Shown here one piece after another: positions 10,360-19,099 of a stretch of DNA of 64,000 nucleotides. The DNA lies in the NCBI RefSeq assembly GCF_000741175.1, contig NZ_JGYS01000006.1, forward strand, positions 108,334 to 172,333, read 5' to 3'. The first letter of the stretch is position 1. The number at the start of each line of letters is the position of its first letter. The position numbers were made by a program, and so were the translations under genes. The notes below the pieces were generated by a model. It did no database searches. It saw only the letters and a program-made list of their open reading frames with translations, and was not told the DNA's origin. This DNA comes from Bifidobacterium callitrichos DSM 23973. GTDB lineage: Bacteria; Actinomycetota; Actinomycetes; Actinomycetales; Bifidobacteriaceae.

Positions 10360-11490
10360 CTATTCGCTGCAGATTCCGTTCAGATAGGTCTCGACATAGC
10401 GCAATGCCGCGCCGATGATGTTCTGATCCTCCGCGCAGTGGCTGCGGCGTAACGTGAACCGTTCGGTGCCGAACGGTGTGTGATCGACGACACGGCGTTT
10501 GAGATCGTCGATGTCATCGTCCTCCAGATACTGTGCCGCCTCGCCGCCGACGATCACATCCCCGGCGACGACCGACCGCGCGTTGACGATCGCCTGCGTC
10601 ACATAGTCGAGCCATTCGTCCATGCGCTCGCGGTGATGCCGTTCGCCCTGTTCGAGCACGCTGAAGAATCCGGGAATGGATTCGTAGTCCTCTGGCAGCG
10701 ATTCCGGTGAGCAGTAAGGGTCCATGCACCCGCGCTGGCCGCAGTAGCATTCGCGTCCTCCCGGCACGAGTGTCATGTGCTCGATCGCTCCGTTGCACAG
10801 GTTCGGTCCCTGGTTCAGCTTGCCGTCCACGATCACCGCGCCACCGGGGCGTCGTTCGAGGTAGATGCACACGGCGTCGGTGATCGTCTTGTCGAACCAC
10901 AGCTCCGCCATGGCGGAGGCGTCGGAGTCGTGAATCATCATGCATGGACGGTGTATGGACTGTGCGATGGTGTCGAGCGTAAGCCCAGTGTTGTGCATGA
11001 TATTGCCGAAGACGATCGTGCTTCCGTCGCGGCAGATGATGCCTTGAATCGCAAAGGATACGCCAAGCACGGGGCCGTGCCGCTTCTCGACATCCGCCGC
11101 GAAGTTCTCGATGATGCCGCCGATGCGCTGGTAGTAGGCGTTCATGTTGCGGTAGGGGAGCGTGCGGCTGAAACGCTCGACGACGGTGCCGGCGAGGTCC
11201 ACTGCGCACATGCGTACCTCGTTTGCCCGCATGGTCACGCCGATCGCGGTACGGTGGTCCGGATTGAACTCGTACGCCTGCGCTTTTCTGCCGCCTGTCG
11301 ACTCGCGAAGGTCCCCTTTGCGGATGATATCGTCCTGTTCGAGGGCGCGCAGGTTCTGCGTGATGGTGGGCAGGCTCAGTCCCAACTCGCGTTCCAGCTC
11401 CTGCTTGGTGACGTGATTGTGCGCGTACAGGTATTGAGTCATCGCCTTGCGGTTGTGCGCTTTGACCGCCGTCGATGGCATCGCCCTCAT
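10360..11490 (-). CDS. ROK-family transcriptional regulator
   Basis: A 376-residue repressor-type protein of the NagC/XylR (ROK) family. An N-terminal winged helix-turn-helix lies at about 26-60 (VTKQELERELGLSLPTITQN). The ROK domain carries the zinc signature CYCGQRGC (Cys248, Cys250, Cys255) preceded by GAIEHMTLVPGG. The usual kinase DxNAAA segment is HDSDASAMAE, so it is probably a sensor and not a sugar kinase. GGAGGT lies 6 nt before the ATG. A TATAAT lies upstream with a CTTT-GTA-AAAG site behind it, suggesting autoregulation. It probably controls the polyol genes and perhaps adhE. Confidence 0.9.
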   Translation of the reverse strand: MRAMPSTAVKAHNRKAMTQYLYAHNHVTKQELERELGLSLPTITQNLRALEQDDIIRKGDLRESTGGRKAQAYEFNPDHRTAIGVTMRANEVRMCAVDLAGTVVERFSRTLPYRNMNAYYQRIGGIIENFAADVEKRHGPVLGVSFAIQGIICRDGSTIVFGNIMHNTGLTLDTIAQSIHRPCMMIHDSDASAMAELWFDKTITDAVCIYLERRPGGAVIVDGKLNQGPNLCNGAIEHMTLVPGGRECYCGQRGCMDPYCSPESLPEDYESIPGFFSVLEQGERHHRERMDEWLDYVTQAIVNARSVVAGDVIVGGEAAQYLEDDDIDDLKRRVVDHTPFGTERFTLRRSHCAEDQNIIGAALRYVETYLNGICSE

Positions 11491-11537
11491 GTGGTGACCT
11501 CCGCTGTGATGTCGTTCTATCCTTCGTTGGTGCAGCC

Positions 11538-11562
11538 ATTATACAAGATTACTTTGTAAAAG
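11538..11562 (-). promoter_or_regulatory. ROK gene promoter with palindromic site
   Basis: On the minus strand a consensus TATAAT occupies 11543-11538. CTTT-GTA-AAAG (11552-11562) lies in the spacer region, matching the A/T-rich palindromes at the other three sites. The -35 element is weak. Confidence 0.5.
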
Positions 11563-11712
11563 CGTGTTCTCGTTCGTTGGAAGGGGATGTCCGGGGTGCA
11601 GGGCGGTAGGTGTAGGTTTCGATGAGTCGGGGACTGTGAGTCGTCGTTGACTGCCTAACTTTTTGCAATTGGTTTTCTTGAATTGTGAATGAACTGTATA
11701 CATTTAGAAAAC

Positions 11713-11725
11713 CTTTTTATAAAAG
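11713..11725. promoter_or_regulatory. Palindrome CTTTT-TAT-AAAAG upstream of adhE
   Basis: Five-base arms around a 3-nt centre, of the same type as the sites at 6893, 10325 and 11552. It could bring adhE under the nearby ROK repressor. Confidence 0.4.
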
Positions 11726-11910
11726 ATGCCGTGGGCAATGTTTGTTTCTTGTGGTTGAATTATCAAAAAATGAACAAAAGGCATCAATATGGAGCTGGTT
11801 TTTTGATTTTGTGAGGTTTTTAGAACAGGAAATAACAAAATTCTCTCATAAACTCCCATGAAACGCCGACGATTTTGTGCGTATGCGCCACTGCGTGGTC
11901 TTCGATATAT

Positions 11911-11926
11911 TGTGACCTAGGCCACA
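11911..11926. promoter_or_regulatory. 16-bp palindrome, candidate Rex-type (or CRP-type) operator for adhE
   Basis: TGTGACCTAGGCCACA is symmetrical except for one pair and is preceded by ATT. The TTGTGA...CACA form resembles actinobacterial Rex (NADH sensor) sites, and adhE is a common Rex target. A CRP/FNR-like factor could also bind such a site. It lies 100 bp before the adhE start. Confidence 0.45.
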
Positions 11927-12026
11927 TGCGGATGGTCGTGCGCCGGAAGCGACGGACGGGACCCGCATGCTGGAGATGTCCATACATATGACATGTTGTG
12001 CAAATACCACCGATCGAGGAGGATTC

Positions 12027-14759
12027 ATGGCAGACGCTAAGAAGGCCGACACCCCCACCAAGCCGACTCCGGAGGAGAAGCAGGCGGCGGCTGAGGCTGA
12101 GGTTGACGCGCTGGTGAAGAAGGGCCTGAAGGCCTTGGCGGAGTTCGAGAAGCTGGATCAGAAGCAGGTCGACCACATCGTCGCCAAGGCGTCGGTCGCC
12201 GCGCTGAACAAGCATCTGGTGCTGGCTCGCATGGCGGTCGAGGAGACCGGCCGTGGTCTGGTCGAGGACAAGGCCACGAAGAACATCTTCGCGTGCGAGC
12301 ACGTCACGAACTACATGGCGGGTCAGAAGACCGTCGGCATCATTCGCGAGGACGACGTGATGGGCATCGACGAGGTCGCCGAGCCGGTGGGTGTGGTCGC
12401 GGGCGTGACCCCGGTCACGAATCCGACGTCGACTGCGATCTTCAAGTCGCTGCTGGCGCTGAAGACCCGTTGCCCGATCATCTTCGGCTTCCACCCGGGC
12501 GCGCAGAAGTGCTCGGTCGAGGCCGCGCGCATCGTGCGTGACGCCGCGATCGAGGCGGGCGCTCCCGCGGACTGCATCCAGTGGATCGAGCACCCGTCGA
12601 TCGAGGCGACCGGCGCGCTGATGAAGCATGATGGCGTGGCCACGATTCTGGCGACCGGTGGTCCGGGCATGGTCAAGGCCGCGTACTCGTCCGGCAAGCC
12701 GGCCTTGGGCGTGGGCGCCGGCAACGCGCCGGCCTATGTCGACTCCGACGTGGACATCGTGCGCGCCGCGAACGACCTGATCCTGTCCAAGCACTTCGAC
12801 TACGGCATGATCTGCGCCACCGAGCAGGCCATCATCGCCCACAAGGACGTGTACGCGCCGCTCGTCAAGGAATTGAAGCGCCGCAAGGCCTACTTCGTGA
12901 ACGCCGACGAGAAGGCCAAGCTCGAGCAGTACATGTTCGGCTGCACCGCGTTCTCCGGTGGTACGCCGAAGCTCAACTCCGTGGTGCCGGGCAAGTCCCC
13001 GCAGTACATCGCCAAGGCCGCCGGCTTCGAAATCCCCGAGGACGCGACGATCCTGGCCGCCGAATGCGCGGAGGTGTCGGATAACGAGCCGCTGACCCAC
13101 GAGAAGCTCGCCCCGGTGCAGGCTGTGCTCAAGGCCGACAACAAGGAGCAGGCGTTCGAGATGTGCGAGGCGATGCTCAAGCTGGGCGCCGGCCACACCG
13201 CCGCGATCCACACCAACAACCAGGACCTCGTGCGCGAGTACGGCCTGAGGATGCACGCGTGCCGCATCATCTGGAACCAGCCGAGCTCGCTGGGCGGCAT
13301 CGGCGACATCTACAACGCGATCGCCCCGTCGCTGACCCTGGGCTGCGGCTCCTACGGCGGCAACTCGGTGTCCGGCAACGTGCAGGCCGTGAACCTGCTC
13401 AACATCAAGCGCATCGCCCGGAGGAACAACAACATGCAGTGGTTCAAGATCCCGCCGAAGACGTACTTCGAGCCGAACGCCATCAAGTACCTGCGCGACA
13501 TGTTCGGCATCGAGAAGGCCGTGATCGTGTGCGACAAGGTCATGGAGCAGCTCGGCGTCGTCGACAAGATCATCGACCAGCTGCGCGCCCGCGCGAACAA
13601 CGTGACCTTCCGCATCATCGACTACGTCGAGCCGGAGCCCTCGGTCGAGACGGTCGAGAAGGGCGCGGAGATGATGCGCGAGGAGTTCGAGCCGGACACG
13701 ATCATCGCGGTCGGCGGCGGCTCGCCGATGGACGCGGCCAAGATCATGTGGCTGCTCTACGAGCACCCGGAGATCAGCTTCGGCGACGTGCGCGAGAAGT
13801 TCTTCGACATCCGCAAGCGCGCGTTCAAGATCCCGCCGCTGGGCAGCAAGGCCAAGCTCGTGTGCATCCCGACCTCGTCCGGCACCGGCTCGGAGGTCAC
13901 GCCGTTCGCGGTGATCACGGACCACAAGACCGGCTACAAGTACCCGATCACCGACTACGCGCTGACCCCGTCGGTCGCGATCGTCGACCCGGTGCTTGCG
14001 CGCACCCAGCCGCGTCGTCTGGCCTCGGACGCCGGCTTCGACGCGCTGACCCACAGCTTCGAGGCGTACGTGTCGGTGTACGCGAACGACTTCACCGACG
14101 GCATGGCATTGCACGCGGCCAAGCTGATCTGGGAGAACCTGGCCGAGTCGGTCAACGGCGAGCCGGGTCTGGCCAAGACGGTCGCGCAGGAGAAGATGCA
14201 CAACGCGGCCACGATGGCCGGCATGGCGTTCGGTTCCGCGTTCCTGGGCATGTGCCACGGCATGGCCCACACGATCGGCGCCCTGTGCCACATCGCGCAC
14301 GGCCGTACGAACTCGATCCTGCTGCCGTACGTGATCCGTTACAACGGTCAGGTGCCCGAGGAGCCGACGAGCTGGCCGAAGTACAACAAGTACGTGGCCG
14401 ACGAGCGCTACCGCGACATCGCCCGCAACCTGGGCGTGGACACCGGCAAGACCCCGGCCGAGGCCGTGGAGAACCTGGCGCGTGCGGTCGAGGACTACCG
14501 CGACAACAAGCTCGGCATGAACAAGAGCTTCCAGGAGTGCGGTGTGGACGAGGACTACTTCTGGAGCGTGCTCGACCAGATCGGCATGCGCGCCTACGAG
14601 GATCAGTGCACGCCGGCCAACCCGCGCATCCCGCTGATCAACGACATGAAGGACATCGCCATCGCCGCCTACTACGGCGTCAGCCAGGCCGAAGGCCACA
14701 AGCTGCGCGTCGAGCGCGAAGGCGAAGCCGCCACGGAGGAAGCCTCCGAGCGCGTCTGA
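12027..14759 (+). CDS. adhE: Bifunctional acetaldehyde-CoA/alcohol dehydrogenase AdhE
   Basis: 910 residues that reduce acetyl-CoA through acetaldehyde to ethanol, regenerating two NAD+ per acetyl-CoA. The N-terminal aldehyde dehydrogenase half (about 20-460) has its catalytic cysteine in GMICATEQA (Cys263). The C-terminal iron alcohol dehydrogenase half (about 480-890) has the GGGSPMD nucleotide loop and the metal motif HGMAHTIGALCHIAHG. The start is the ATG after GAGGAGG. The open frame extends 20 codons further up without a better site. A lysine/proline-rich leader precedes the ALDH fold. A strong terminator follows. In bifidobacteria this is the main ethanol route of the bifid shunt. Confidence 0.97.
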   Translation: MADAKKADTPTKPTPEEKQAAAEAEVDALVKKGLKALAEFEKLDQKQVDHIVAKASVAALNKHLVLARMAVEETGRGLVEDKATKNIFACEHVTNYMAGQKTVGIIREDDVMGIDEVAEPVGVVAGVTPVTNPTSTAIFKSLLALKTRCPIIFGFHPGAQKCSVEAARIVRDAAIEAGAPADCIQWIEHPSIEATGALMKHDGVATILATGGPGMVKAAYSSGKPALGVGAGNAPAYVDSDVDIVRAANDLILSKHFDYGMICATEQAIIAHKDVYAPLVKELKRRKAYFVNADEKAKLEQYMFGCTAFSGGTPKLNSVVPGKSPQYIAKAAGFEIPEDATILAAECAEVSDNEPLTHEKLAPVQAVLKADNKEQAFEMCEAMLKLGAGHTAAIHTNNQDLVREYGLRMHACRIIWNQPSSLGGIGDIYNAIAPSLTLGCGSYGGNSVSGNVQAVNLLNIKRIARRNNNMQWFKIPPKTYFEPNAIKYLRDMFGIEKAVIVCDKVMEQLGVVDKIIDQLRARANNVTFRIIDYVEPEPSVETVEKGAEMMREEFEPDTIIAVGGGSPMDAAKIMWLLYEHPEISFGDVREKFFDIRKRAFKIPPLGSKAKLVCIPTSSGTGSEVTPFAVITDHKTGYKYPITDYALTPSVAIVDPVLARTQPRRLASDAGFDALTHSFEAYVSVYANDFTDGMALHAAKLIWENLAESVNGEPGLAKTVAQEKMHNAATMAGMAFGSAFLGMCHGMAHTIGALCHIAHGRTNSILLPYVIRYNGQVPEEPTSWPKYNKYVADERYRDIARNLGVDTGKTPAEAVENLARAVEDYRDNKLGMNKSFQECGVDEDYFWSVLDQIGMRAYEDQCTPANPRIPLINDMKDIAIAAYYGVSQAEGHKLRVEREGEAATEEASERV

Positions 14760-14785
14760 GTCGAGTCTGCCAGATCGCAGGCTGA

Positions 14786-14816
14786 GATGAGCTGATCATC
14801 GGATGAGCTGATCATC
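14786..14816 (+). repeat. Two 15-bp direct repeats after adhE
   Basis: GATGAGCTGATCATC occurs at 14786-14800 and again at 14802-14816. Each copy contains the TGATCA palindrome. They lie just before the adhE terminator. Confidence 0.85.
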
Positions 14817-14822
14817 CACCGA

Positions 14823-14865
14823 AACAGGGTCGGTTCCCGAACATCAATCGGGAGCCGACCCTGTT
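14823..14865 (+). terminator. Strong hairpin between adhE and the convergent acetolactate decarboxylase gene
   Basis: An 18-bp stem (14823-14840 with 14848-14865, one G-U) has a 7-nt loop. It lacks a long T-tract but is highly stable and lies between convergent genes, so it probably ends both. Confidence 0.8.
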
Positions 14866-14895
14866 GCCGTATGGTTGCCGTAAGTCCGCGTGCTT

Positions 14896-15660
14896 CTAGC
14901 GGTGCGTGTCGCCCTCCGCGTGCGTGATCGCCTCGCCGATGTTGTCCTGACTGAAATCGTGATTGCGGTAGTCGGGATTGTCCACCGGCAGGTGCGTGAC
15001 CAGCGTGTCGAACACCTGACTCAATATCTCACCGCGCTCCAGCACCGCATCGAGCACATGTCCGCCGATCGAATGGTCGTCGGCGAGGAAATGCTCATGG
15101 AATCCGGCCACCGCGGCGCCATGGAACATGACGGGGGAGAAGTAGCCGAGCATCACGCCGCGCACGTCATGGCCCAGGAAGATCGCCTGACGGTCGGCCA
15201 CCTCCTCCAGCGTGGGGTATGGGGCCTGCTGCTTGATGACCGCGCGTGTCTTGATGAAGCTGAACGTGCCGCGCACGATCACCGAGAAGAACGTGTTCGC
15301 GCGTCCGTTCGCCTCCACGATGCGCCGGTTGAGCTCCTCCAGACCGATATCGCTGCGCTCGCACTGGTATTGGAACGCCGCGCGATGGATGTTCGCGAAC
15401 GGCAGCGTCAGGTCATCGGGAACCGCTTCGACCGCGCCGGTGCGTCCGACCTTCCACGCCTTGCCGTCAAGTACGATGATCTCGCCGTCGAGTCCCTCGC
15501 CGGTGCCGATACCGGTGTCGCCATGGGTGAGCAGTTCGCCCATCGTGGTGGTGCCCTCCAGAAGGCCCGGCACCAGTAGCGCCAGTGTACCGTGCTGATA
15601 GAGGACGTTCGCCCTGTGCTCGTGGATCGGCTCGATGGCCTTGCCTTTGAGTTCGCTCAC
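14896..15660 (-). CDS. budA: Alpha-acetolactate decarboxylase
   Basis: 254 residues, the normal length for this family. Converts (S)-2-acetolactate to acetoin and CO2. The metal site is clear: His188 and His190 in GFHEHFLADD, and His201 in GGHVLD, with conserved Glu60 in GLDGEIIVLDG and the GTFSFIKTRAV core. It is convergent with adhE, so the two fermentative genes are neighbours but not co-transcribed. No acetolactate synthase is visible here, so substrate must come from branched-chain amino acid synthesis or an enzyme encoded elsewhere. It may also drain excess acetolactate. Confidence 0.93.
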   Translation of the reverse strand: MSELKGKAIEPIHEHRANVLYQHGTLALLVPGLLEGTTTMGELLTHGDTGIGTGEGLDGEIIVLDGKAWKVGRTGAVEAVPDDLTLPFANIHRAAFQYQCERSDIGLEELNRRIVEANGRANTFFSVIVRGTFSFIKTRAVIKQQAPYPTLEEVADRQAIFLGHDVRGVMLGYFSPVMFHGAAVAGFHEHFLADDHSIGGHVLDAVLERGEILSQVFDTLVTHLPVDNPDYRNHDFSQDNIGEAITHAEGDTHR

Positions 15661-15789
15661 AATTCGTAATATAAAGGTCTCGCGATTCGTCCCTCAAGAC
15701 CTCGCGCAACGCAATGGACGTGACTTGTCTCACATGCTTGTCCGCACTCATGCCCGTGGCGTAATCCCCTGTAACGGTACAGAGGTGGG

Positions 15790-15865
15790 TATAGCGTATC
15801 CGAGTGCTTTCAGGAGGCGCCCGACAAGAACGCCGGTGCAATCCCGGTGCGGCACGGGAAGAAGT
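15790..15865 (+). promoter_or_regulatory. Structured leader of the DHA2-type exporter gene
   Basis: The leader contains a direct repeat CCGGTGC-AATC-CCGGTGC, able to form a CGCCGG/CCGGTG stem, and a CAGGAGG tract far from the start. It faintly resembles part of a cobalamin riboswitch core, but the B12 box and the CCCGC-ACTG element are missing. I call only a structured leader. Confidence 0.25.
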
Positions 15866-17467
15866 ATGCGGCATATGGCAACCAAGCGCGGTATCGATAC
15901 GGTGCTCACCAGCGAGGAATCGTACGTCGACGGCAAACTCACGCACACGGCGTTCGTCTCCCTCGCGATCCTCACGTTCATCACGTTCGTCGGCAACTTC
16001 ACCCAGCTGCAGCTGAGTGCGGCCCTGCCGTCGATCGTCGACGAGTTCGGCGTCAACGTCACCACCGGCCAGTGGCTCACCTCCGTCTTCCAGCTCGTGA
16101 TGGGAGTGATGGTGCCGCTGACCGCGTTTCTGACCCGTCGCTTCTCCACGCGTCAGATCGTCATCGTGTCGATGGCGGTGTTCACGCTCGGTTCGGTATG
16201 CGCGTGGCTTGCCCCGTCCTTCCTGATCCTGCTGCTCGGCCGTGTGCTCGAGGCGATAGGCACAGGAGTCATGTGGCCGGTGCTGCAGATCACGGTCTTC
16301 TCCATCTATCCGCTGTCCCGCCGCGGCGCCGCGATGGGCATGGTCGGCATCGCGATGAGCGTCGCCCCGGCCATCGGACCGACGCTCGGCGGCCTCCAGA
16401 CCGACGCGAACGGATGGCGTTCGATCTTCCTGACCCTGACTGCCATCGGTGCGATCTCCCTGATCGCGGCGTGCCTGTGGCTGCACAACTTCGGCGAGCA
16501 CGACGCGGCCGCCCGCGCCGACTTCTTCTCCGTGGCCCTGTCGATCTTCGGTTTCGGCGGATTGATGTTCGGCTTCACGAATATCGAGAACTATCCGTTC
16601 GTCAACCCGATGGTGTGGGGTTCGATGCTCGTCGGCATCGTCGGCATCATCTGGTTCGTGGCGCGCCAGATCCGCCGCGCTCATATATATAAGGAGTACG
16701 CCAAGGAGTACGCCAAGGAACACGTCACGCGGGAAGCCGCCGCGTCCGCCGGCGCACGTTCCGCAAACACTCCCGAACCGCCGCTGCTTGACCTCGGCGT
16801 CCTGAAGAACCGCTCGTTCACCGTCGGCACGGTGACCGCCTCGCTCGCGTTCTTCGCGTTCAGCTCGATTCTGGTCATCATGCCGCTGTACATCCAGAAC
16901 GATCGCGGCTTCTCTGCGACGATGAGCGGACTGATCATGCTGCCCGGTGCGATCGGCCAGTGCATCTCCCAGCTGTTCGGAGGCAAGGCCCTCGACCGTT
17001 TCGGCGCACGCCCGGTCGCCCTGTTCGGCGCGATCGTGCTCACCCTCGGCACCATCGGCATGAGCCTGATCTCCTCCGATACGTGGATCTGGTGGGTATC
17101 GATCTGCCAGTTCATCCGCCAGATCGGCATGGGATCGCTGCTGATGCCGATCACCACTTGGTCGCTCAACTGCCTCGAGCCCGGGGAGATCTCCGCGGGA
17201 TCCTCCGTGACGAACACGGTCCGACAGGTCGCCGGCGCGATGGGCGCGCCGATCCTCGTCATCCTCATGGAGACGTTCACCGCAGTCCGCCACGCCGCGG
17301 GCGTCGACGCGGTCACCGCCAACATCTTCGGCATCCAGTGGGCGCTGCGCATCTCCGCCGCGATCTGCTTCGTCATGGTGATCCTCGTGCTCGTCGGCGT
17401 GCGAGGCGACGGCGCCGGCTCCACCCGCGAAGCCACCCGCCGCGCCCTCTCCCGCATGCGTCACTAG
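15866..17467 (+). CDS. MFS exporter, DHA2 (14-segment) family
   Basis: 533 residues with about 14 membrane segments. The N-terminal half has MPxxLPSIVDEF-type motifs (SAALPSIVDEFGV, TTGQWLTSVFQLVMG) and motif C-like AIGPTLGGLQ. The second half includes FSATMSGLIMLPGAIGQ. This pattern fits drug:H+ antiporters of the EmrB/LfrA type; the substrate is unknown. I chose the ATG at 15866, 4 nt after GGAAG. Another ATG lies at 15875, and the longer open frame upstream lacks support. The cytoplasmic loop has a small internal repeat (KEYAKEYAKEH). Confidence 0.85.
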   Translation: MRHMATKRGIDTVLTSEESYVDGKLTHTAFVSLAILTFITFVGNFTQLQLSAALPSIVDEFGVNVTTGQWLTSVFQLVMGVMVPLTAFLTRRFSTRQIVIVSMAVFTLGSVCAWLAPSFLILLLGRVLEAIGTGVMWPVLQITVFSIYPLSRRGAAMGMVGIAMSVAPAIGPTLGGLQTDANGWRSIFLTLTAIGAISLIAACLWLHNFGEHDAAARADFFSVALSIFGFGGLMFGFTNIENYPFVNPMVWGSMLVGIVGIIWFVARQIRRAHIYKEYAKEYAKEHVTREAAASAGARSANTPEPPLLDLGVLKNRSFTVGTVTASLAFFAFSSILVIMPLYIQNDRGFSATMSGLIMLPGAIGQCISQLFGGKALDRFGARPVALFGAIVLTLGTIGMSLISSDTWIWWVSICQFIRQIGMGSLLMPITTWSLNCLEPGEISAGSSVTNTVRQVAGAMGAPILVILMETFTAVRHAAGVDAVTANIFGIQWALRISAAICFVMVILVLVGVRGDGAGSTREATRRALSRMRH

Positions 17468-17519
17468 GTCACTGTGATTTCGCGGAGCGGGTCTGAGGGG
17501 TAGTGCATGGTTGGAGCCT

Positions 17520-18512
17520 ATGACTACCAGACACACCTATCGCACGCGATGCGCGTCGACCATCAGAACGTGGATCCCCGATCAGCCCGGCGCATGGGCC
17601 ATGGCCCTGTCTCCTGCACTGTCCGGACTCATCGTGGGTGGCGCGAACATCGATTCCGTCTGGCTGTTCGTGGCATGGACCCTGTGCTACTGCGTGCAGT
17701 TCACCGCATCCCGGTGGCTGAAATCGCGGATGTCGCGCCGTTATCTCAAGCCGATGCTGGGATATCTGACGGCATTGGCCATCGTCGGACTGCCGTTCGT
17801 CATCACCCGACCGGGCATCATGCGATGGGCTCCCATATATATGGTGCTGGCCGCGCTGTCGCTCCTCGCCGCGTGGACGCGGCGCGAACGTTCGCTGTGG
17901 GGCAACGGCGTCGCCGTCGCCGCCTCGTCGCTGATGGCCGCCGTCGAGACGTCGTTCGGTACGCGCAACATCGCCGGGGCGGCTTGCGCCGTCATCAACG
18001 GCTCCCTCAATCGGTTCCTCGGCGATGGCTCGTCGACGGTTGTGGCGGCGGCTGGCAGATGCGAGACGTCGATCAACGCGGGCATGGATGCCGTCCGTTC
18101 GCTGCCCGTGCCGGGGGATTGGTGGAACGCGTATTCGCTGCCGATCGTCGGCGTGCTGCTGGCGGCGCTGTTCGCCGTCGTTCAGTTCGGTTCGGTCCTG
18201 TTCGTCAAAACGATGATCCGCGAGCGTGGCAAACGATCATATGTGGCGGCGTCGTGGATCTGGCACGGCGTGATGCTGCTTGGGGCGGGTGGTACTGCTG
18301 GCGTCTCGGTCTCGCGGGGGTGGGATCGTCTCGACGCGGCGAGCGTGCTGTTGGTGGTGCTGGTCGTGTGGCTCCTCGCCCGCGCAGTCGTGTTGCCGAT
18401 CCTGGGTCGATTCAGGCCTCTGAAGCCGTTGATCGCAGGCGTCACGGAGATGATGTCGACGGTGCTGACCTTCGCCCTGTCGCTCACGCTCGGTCTGCCG
18501 TTGACCATGTGA
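17520..18512 (+). CDS. YwiC-like integral membrane protein
   Basis: About 330 residues with eight or more hydrophobic helices. The N-terminal PDQPGAWAMALSPALSGL and the ASRWLKSRMSRRYLKPMLGY segment fit the YwiC-like family of uncharacterised membrane proteins. I chose the ATG at 17520. A TTG at 17511 with GAGGGG 10 nt upstream would add three residues and is a real alternative. It follows the exporter by about 50 bp on the same strand and may share its transcript. Function unknown. Confidence 0.7.
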   Translation: MTTRHTYRTRCASTIRTWIPDQPGAWAMALSPALSGLIVGGANIDSVWLFVAWTLCYCVQFTASRWLKSRMSRRYLKPMLGYLTALAIVGLPFVITRPGIMRWAPIYMVLAALSLLAAWTRRERSLWGNGVAVAASSLMAAVETSFGTRNIAGAACAVINGSLNRFLGDGSSTVVAAAGRCETSINAGMDAVRSLPVPGDWWNAYSLPIVGVLLAALFAVVQFGSVLFVKTMIRERGKRSYVAASWIWHGVMLLGAGGTAGVSVSRGWDRLDAASVLLVVLVVWLLARAVVLPILGRFRPLKPLIAGVTEMMSTVLTFALSLTLGLPLTM

Positions 18513-18589
18513 ATCGCGACACGCCGAGACATCCGTCCTGATGATTTAGTCCGGCCTCGATGCTTAGATAAACAAGTTGCCTGATTTGG

Positions 18590-18619
18590 GCTCGCACATT
18601 TGGAAATAACAAAGCGAGC
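18590..18619 (+). promoter_or_regulatory. S10 operon leader hairpin
   Basis: GCTCGC (18590-18595) pairs with GCGAGC (18614-18619) across an A/T-rich loop, 155 nt before rpsJ. The 261-nt gap before rpsJ must hold the S10 promoter and leader. It has no gene. I cannot assign an uL4-type control site with confidence. Confidence 0.4.
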
Positions 18620-18773
18620 ACGGGGCCGGAACCATCCACTTGGTTTCGGTGGGCCGTGCACTGATGTCGGATGACCGCCAGAGGACGTATGTCCAAGGGA
18701 GGCCATGCGCGCCGGTGCCCTTAAGAAGCAGGCTGGTAAACAGTACACGAATCGCTAGAAAGGGCGGACGGCA

Positions 18774-19082
18774 ATGGCGGGACAGAAAATCCGCATCAGG
18801 CTTAAGTCCTATGACCACGAGGTCATCGACCAATCGGCGAAGAAGATCGTCGAAACGGTGACGAACGCGGGCGCAACTGTTGTTGGCCCCGTTCCGCTGC
18901 CGACCGAGAAGAACGTTTTCTGTGTTATTCGTTCTCCTCATAAGTACAAGGATTCTCGCGAGCACTTCGAGATGCGCACGCACAAGCGCCTCATCGACAT
19001 CGTGGACCCGACCCCGAAGGCCGTGGATTCCCTGATGCACATCGATCTGCCTGCGGACGTCAACATCGAGATCAAGCTGTAA
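18774..19082 (+). CDS. rpsJ: 30S ribosomal protein uS10
   Basis: 102 residues, the usual length, beginning [19 protein letters not shown]. It carries the [23 protein letters not shown] signature segment. Besides its place in the 30S head, uS10 (NusE) acts in antitermination with NusB. It is the first gene of a long S10-spc array and is followed by rplC after 17 bp. Confidence 0.98.
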   Translation: MAGQKIRIRLKSYDHEVIDQSAKKIVETVTNAGATVVGPVPLPTEKNVFCVIRSPHKYKDSREHFEMRTHKRLIDIVDPTPKAVDSLMHIDLPADVNIEIKL

Positions 19083-19099
19083 GGGAGGAGGGAACCACT

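Larger units (their letters stand above)
11563..12026. other. AT-rich intergenic region between the ROK gene and adhE
   Basis: No gene is visible in these 464 bases, which are markedly more A+T-rich than the neighbours, especially 11660-11830. They hold the palindrome CTTTT-TAT-AAAAG at 11713-11725 next to TTTAGAAAAC (11703-11712), and a TGTG-N8-CACA palindrome at 11911-11926. The adhE promoter must lie here, but I cannot place it confidently. Confidence 0.6.

Noticed and set aside
11820..14699. 959-residue minus-strand open frame opposite adhE
   Set aside because: Shadow frame caused by high G+C at third positions; Val/Leu/His/Arg-rich without domains. adhE on the plus strand is unambiguous.
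15790..15865. Cobalamin riboswitch
   Set aside because: Only a short GGTGCAATCCCGG-like stretch fits; the B12 box and the conserved 3' half are absent, and the gene is an exporter.
18590..18619. Terminator before rpsJ
   Set aside because: Six-bp stem with an A/T loop and no T-run, placed in the S10 leader; a leader hairpin is more likely.
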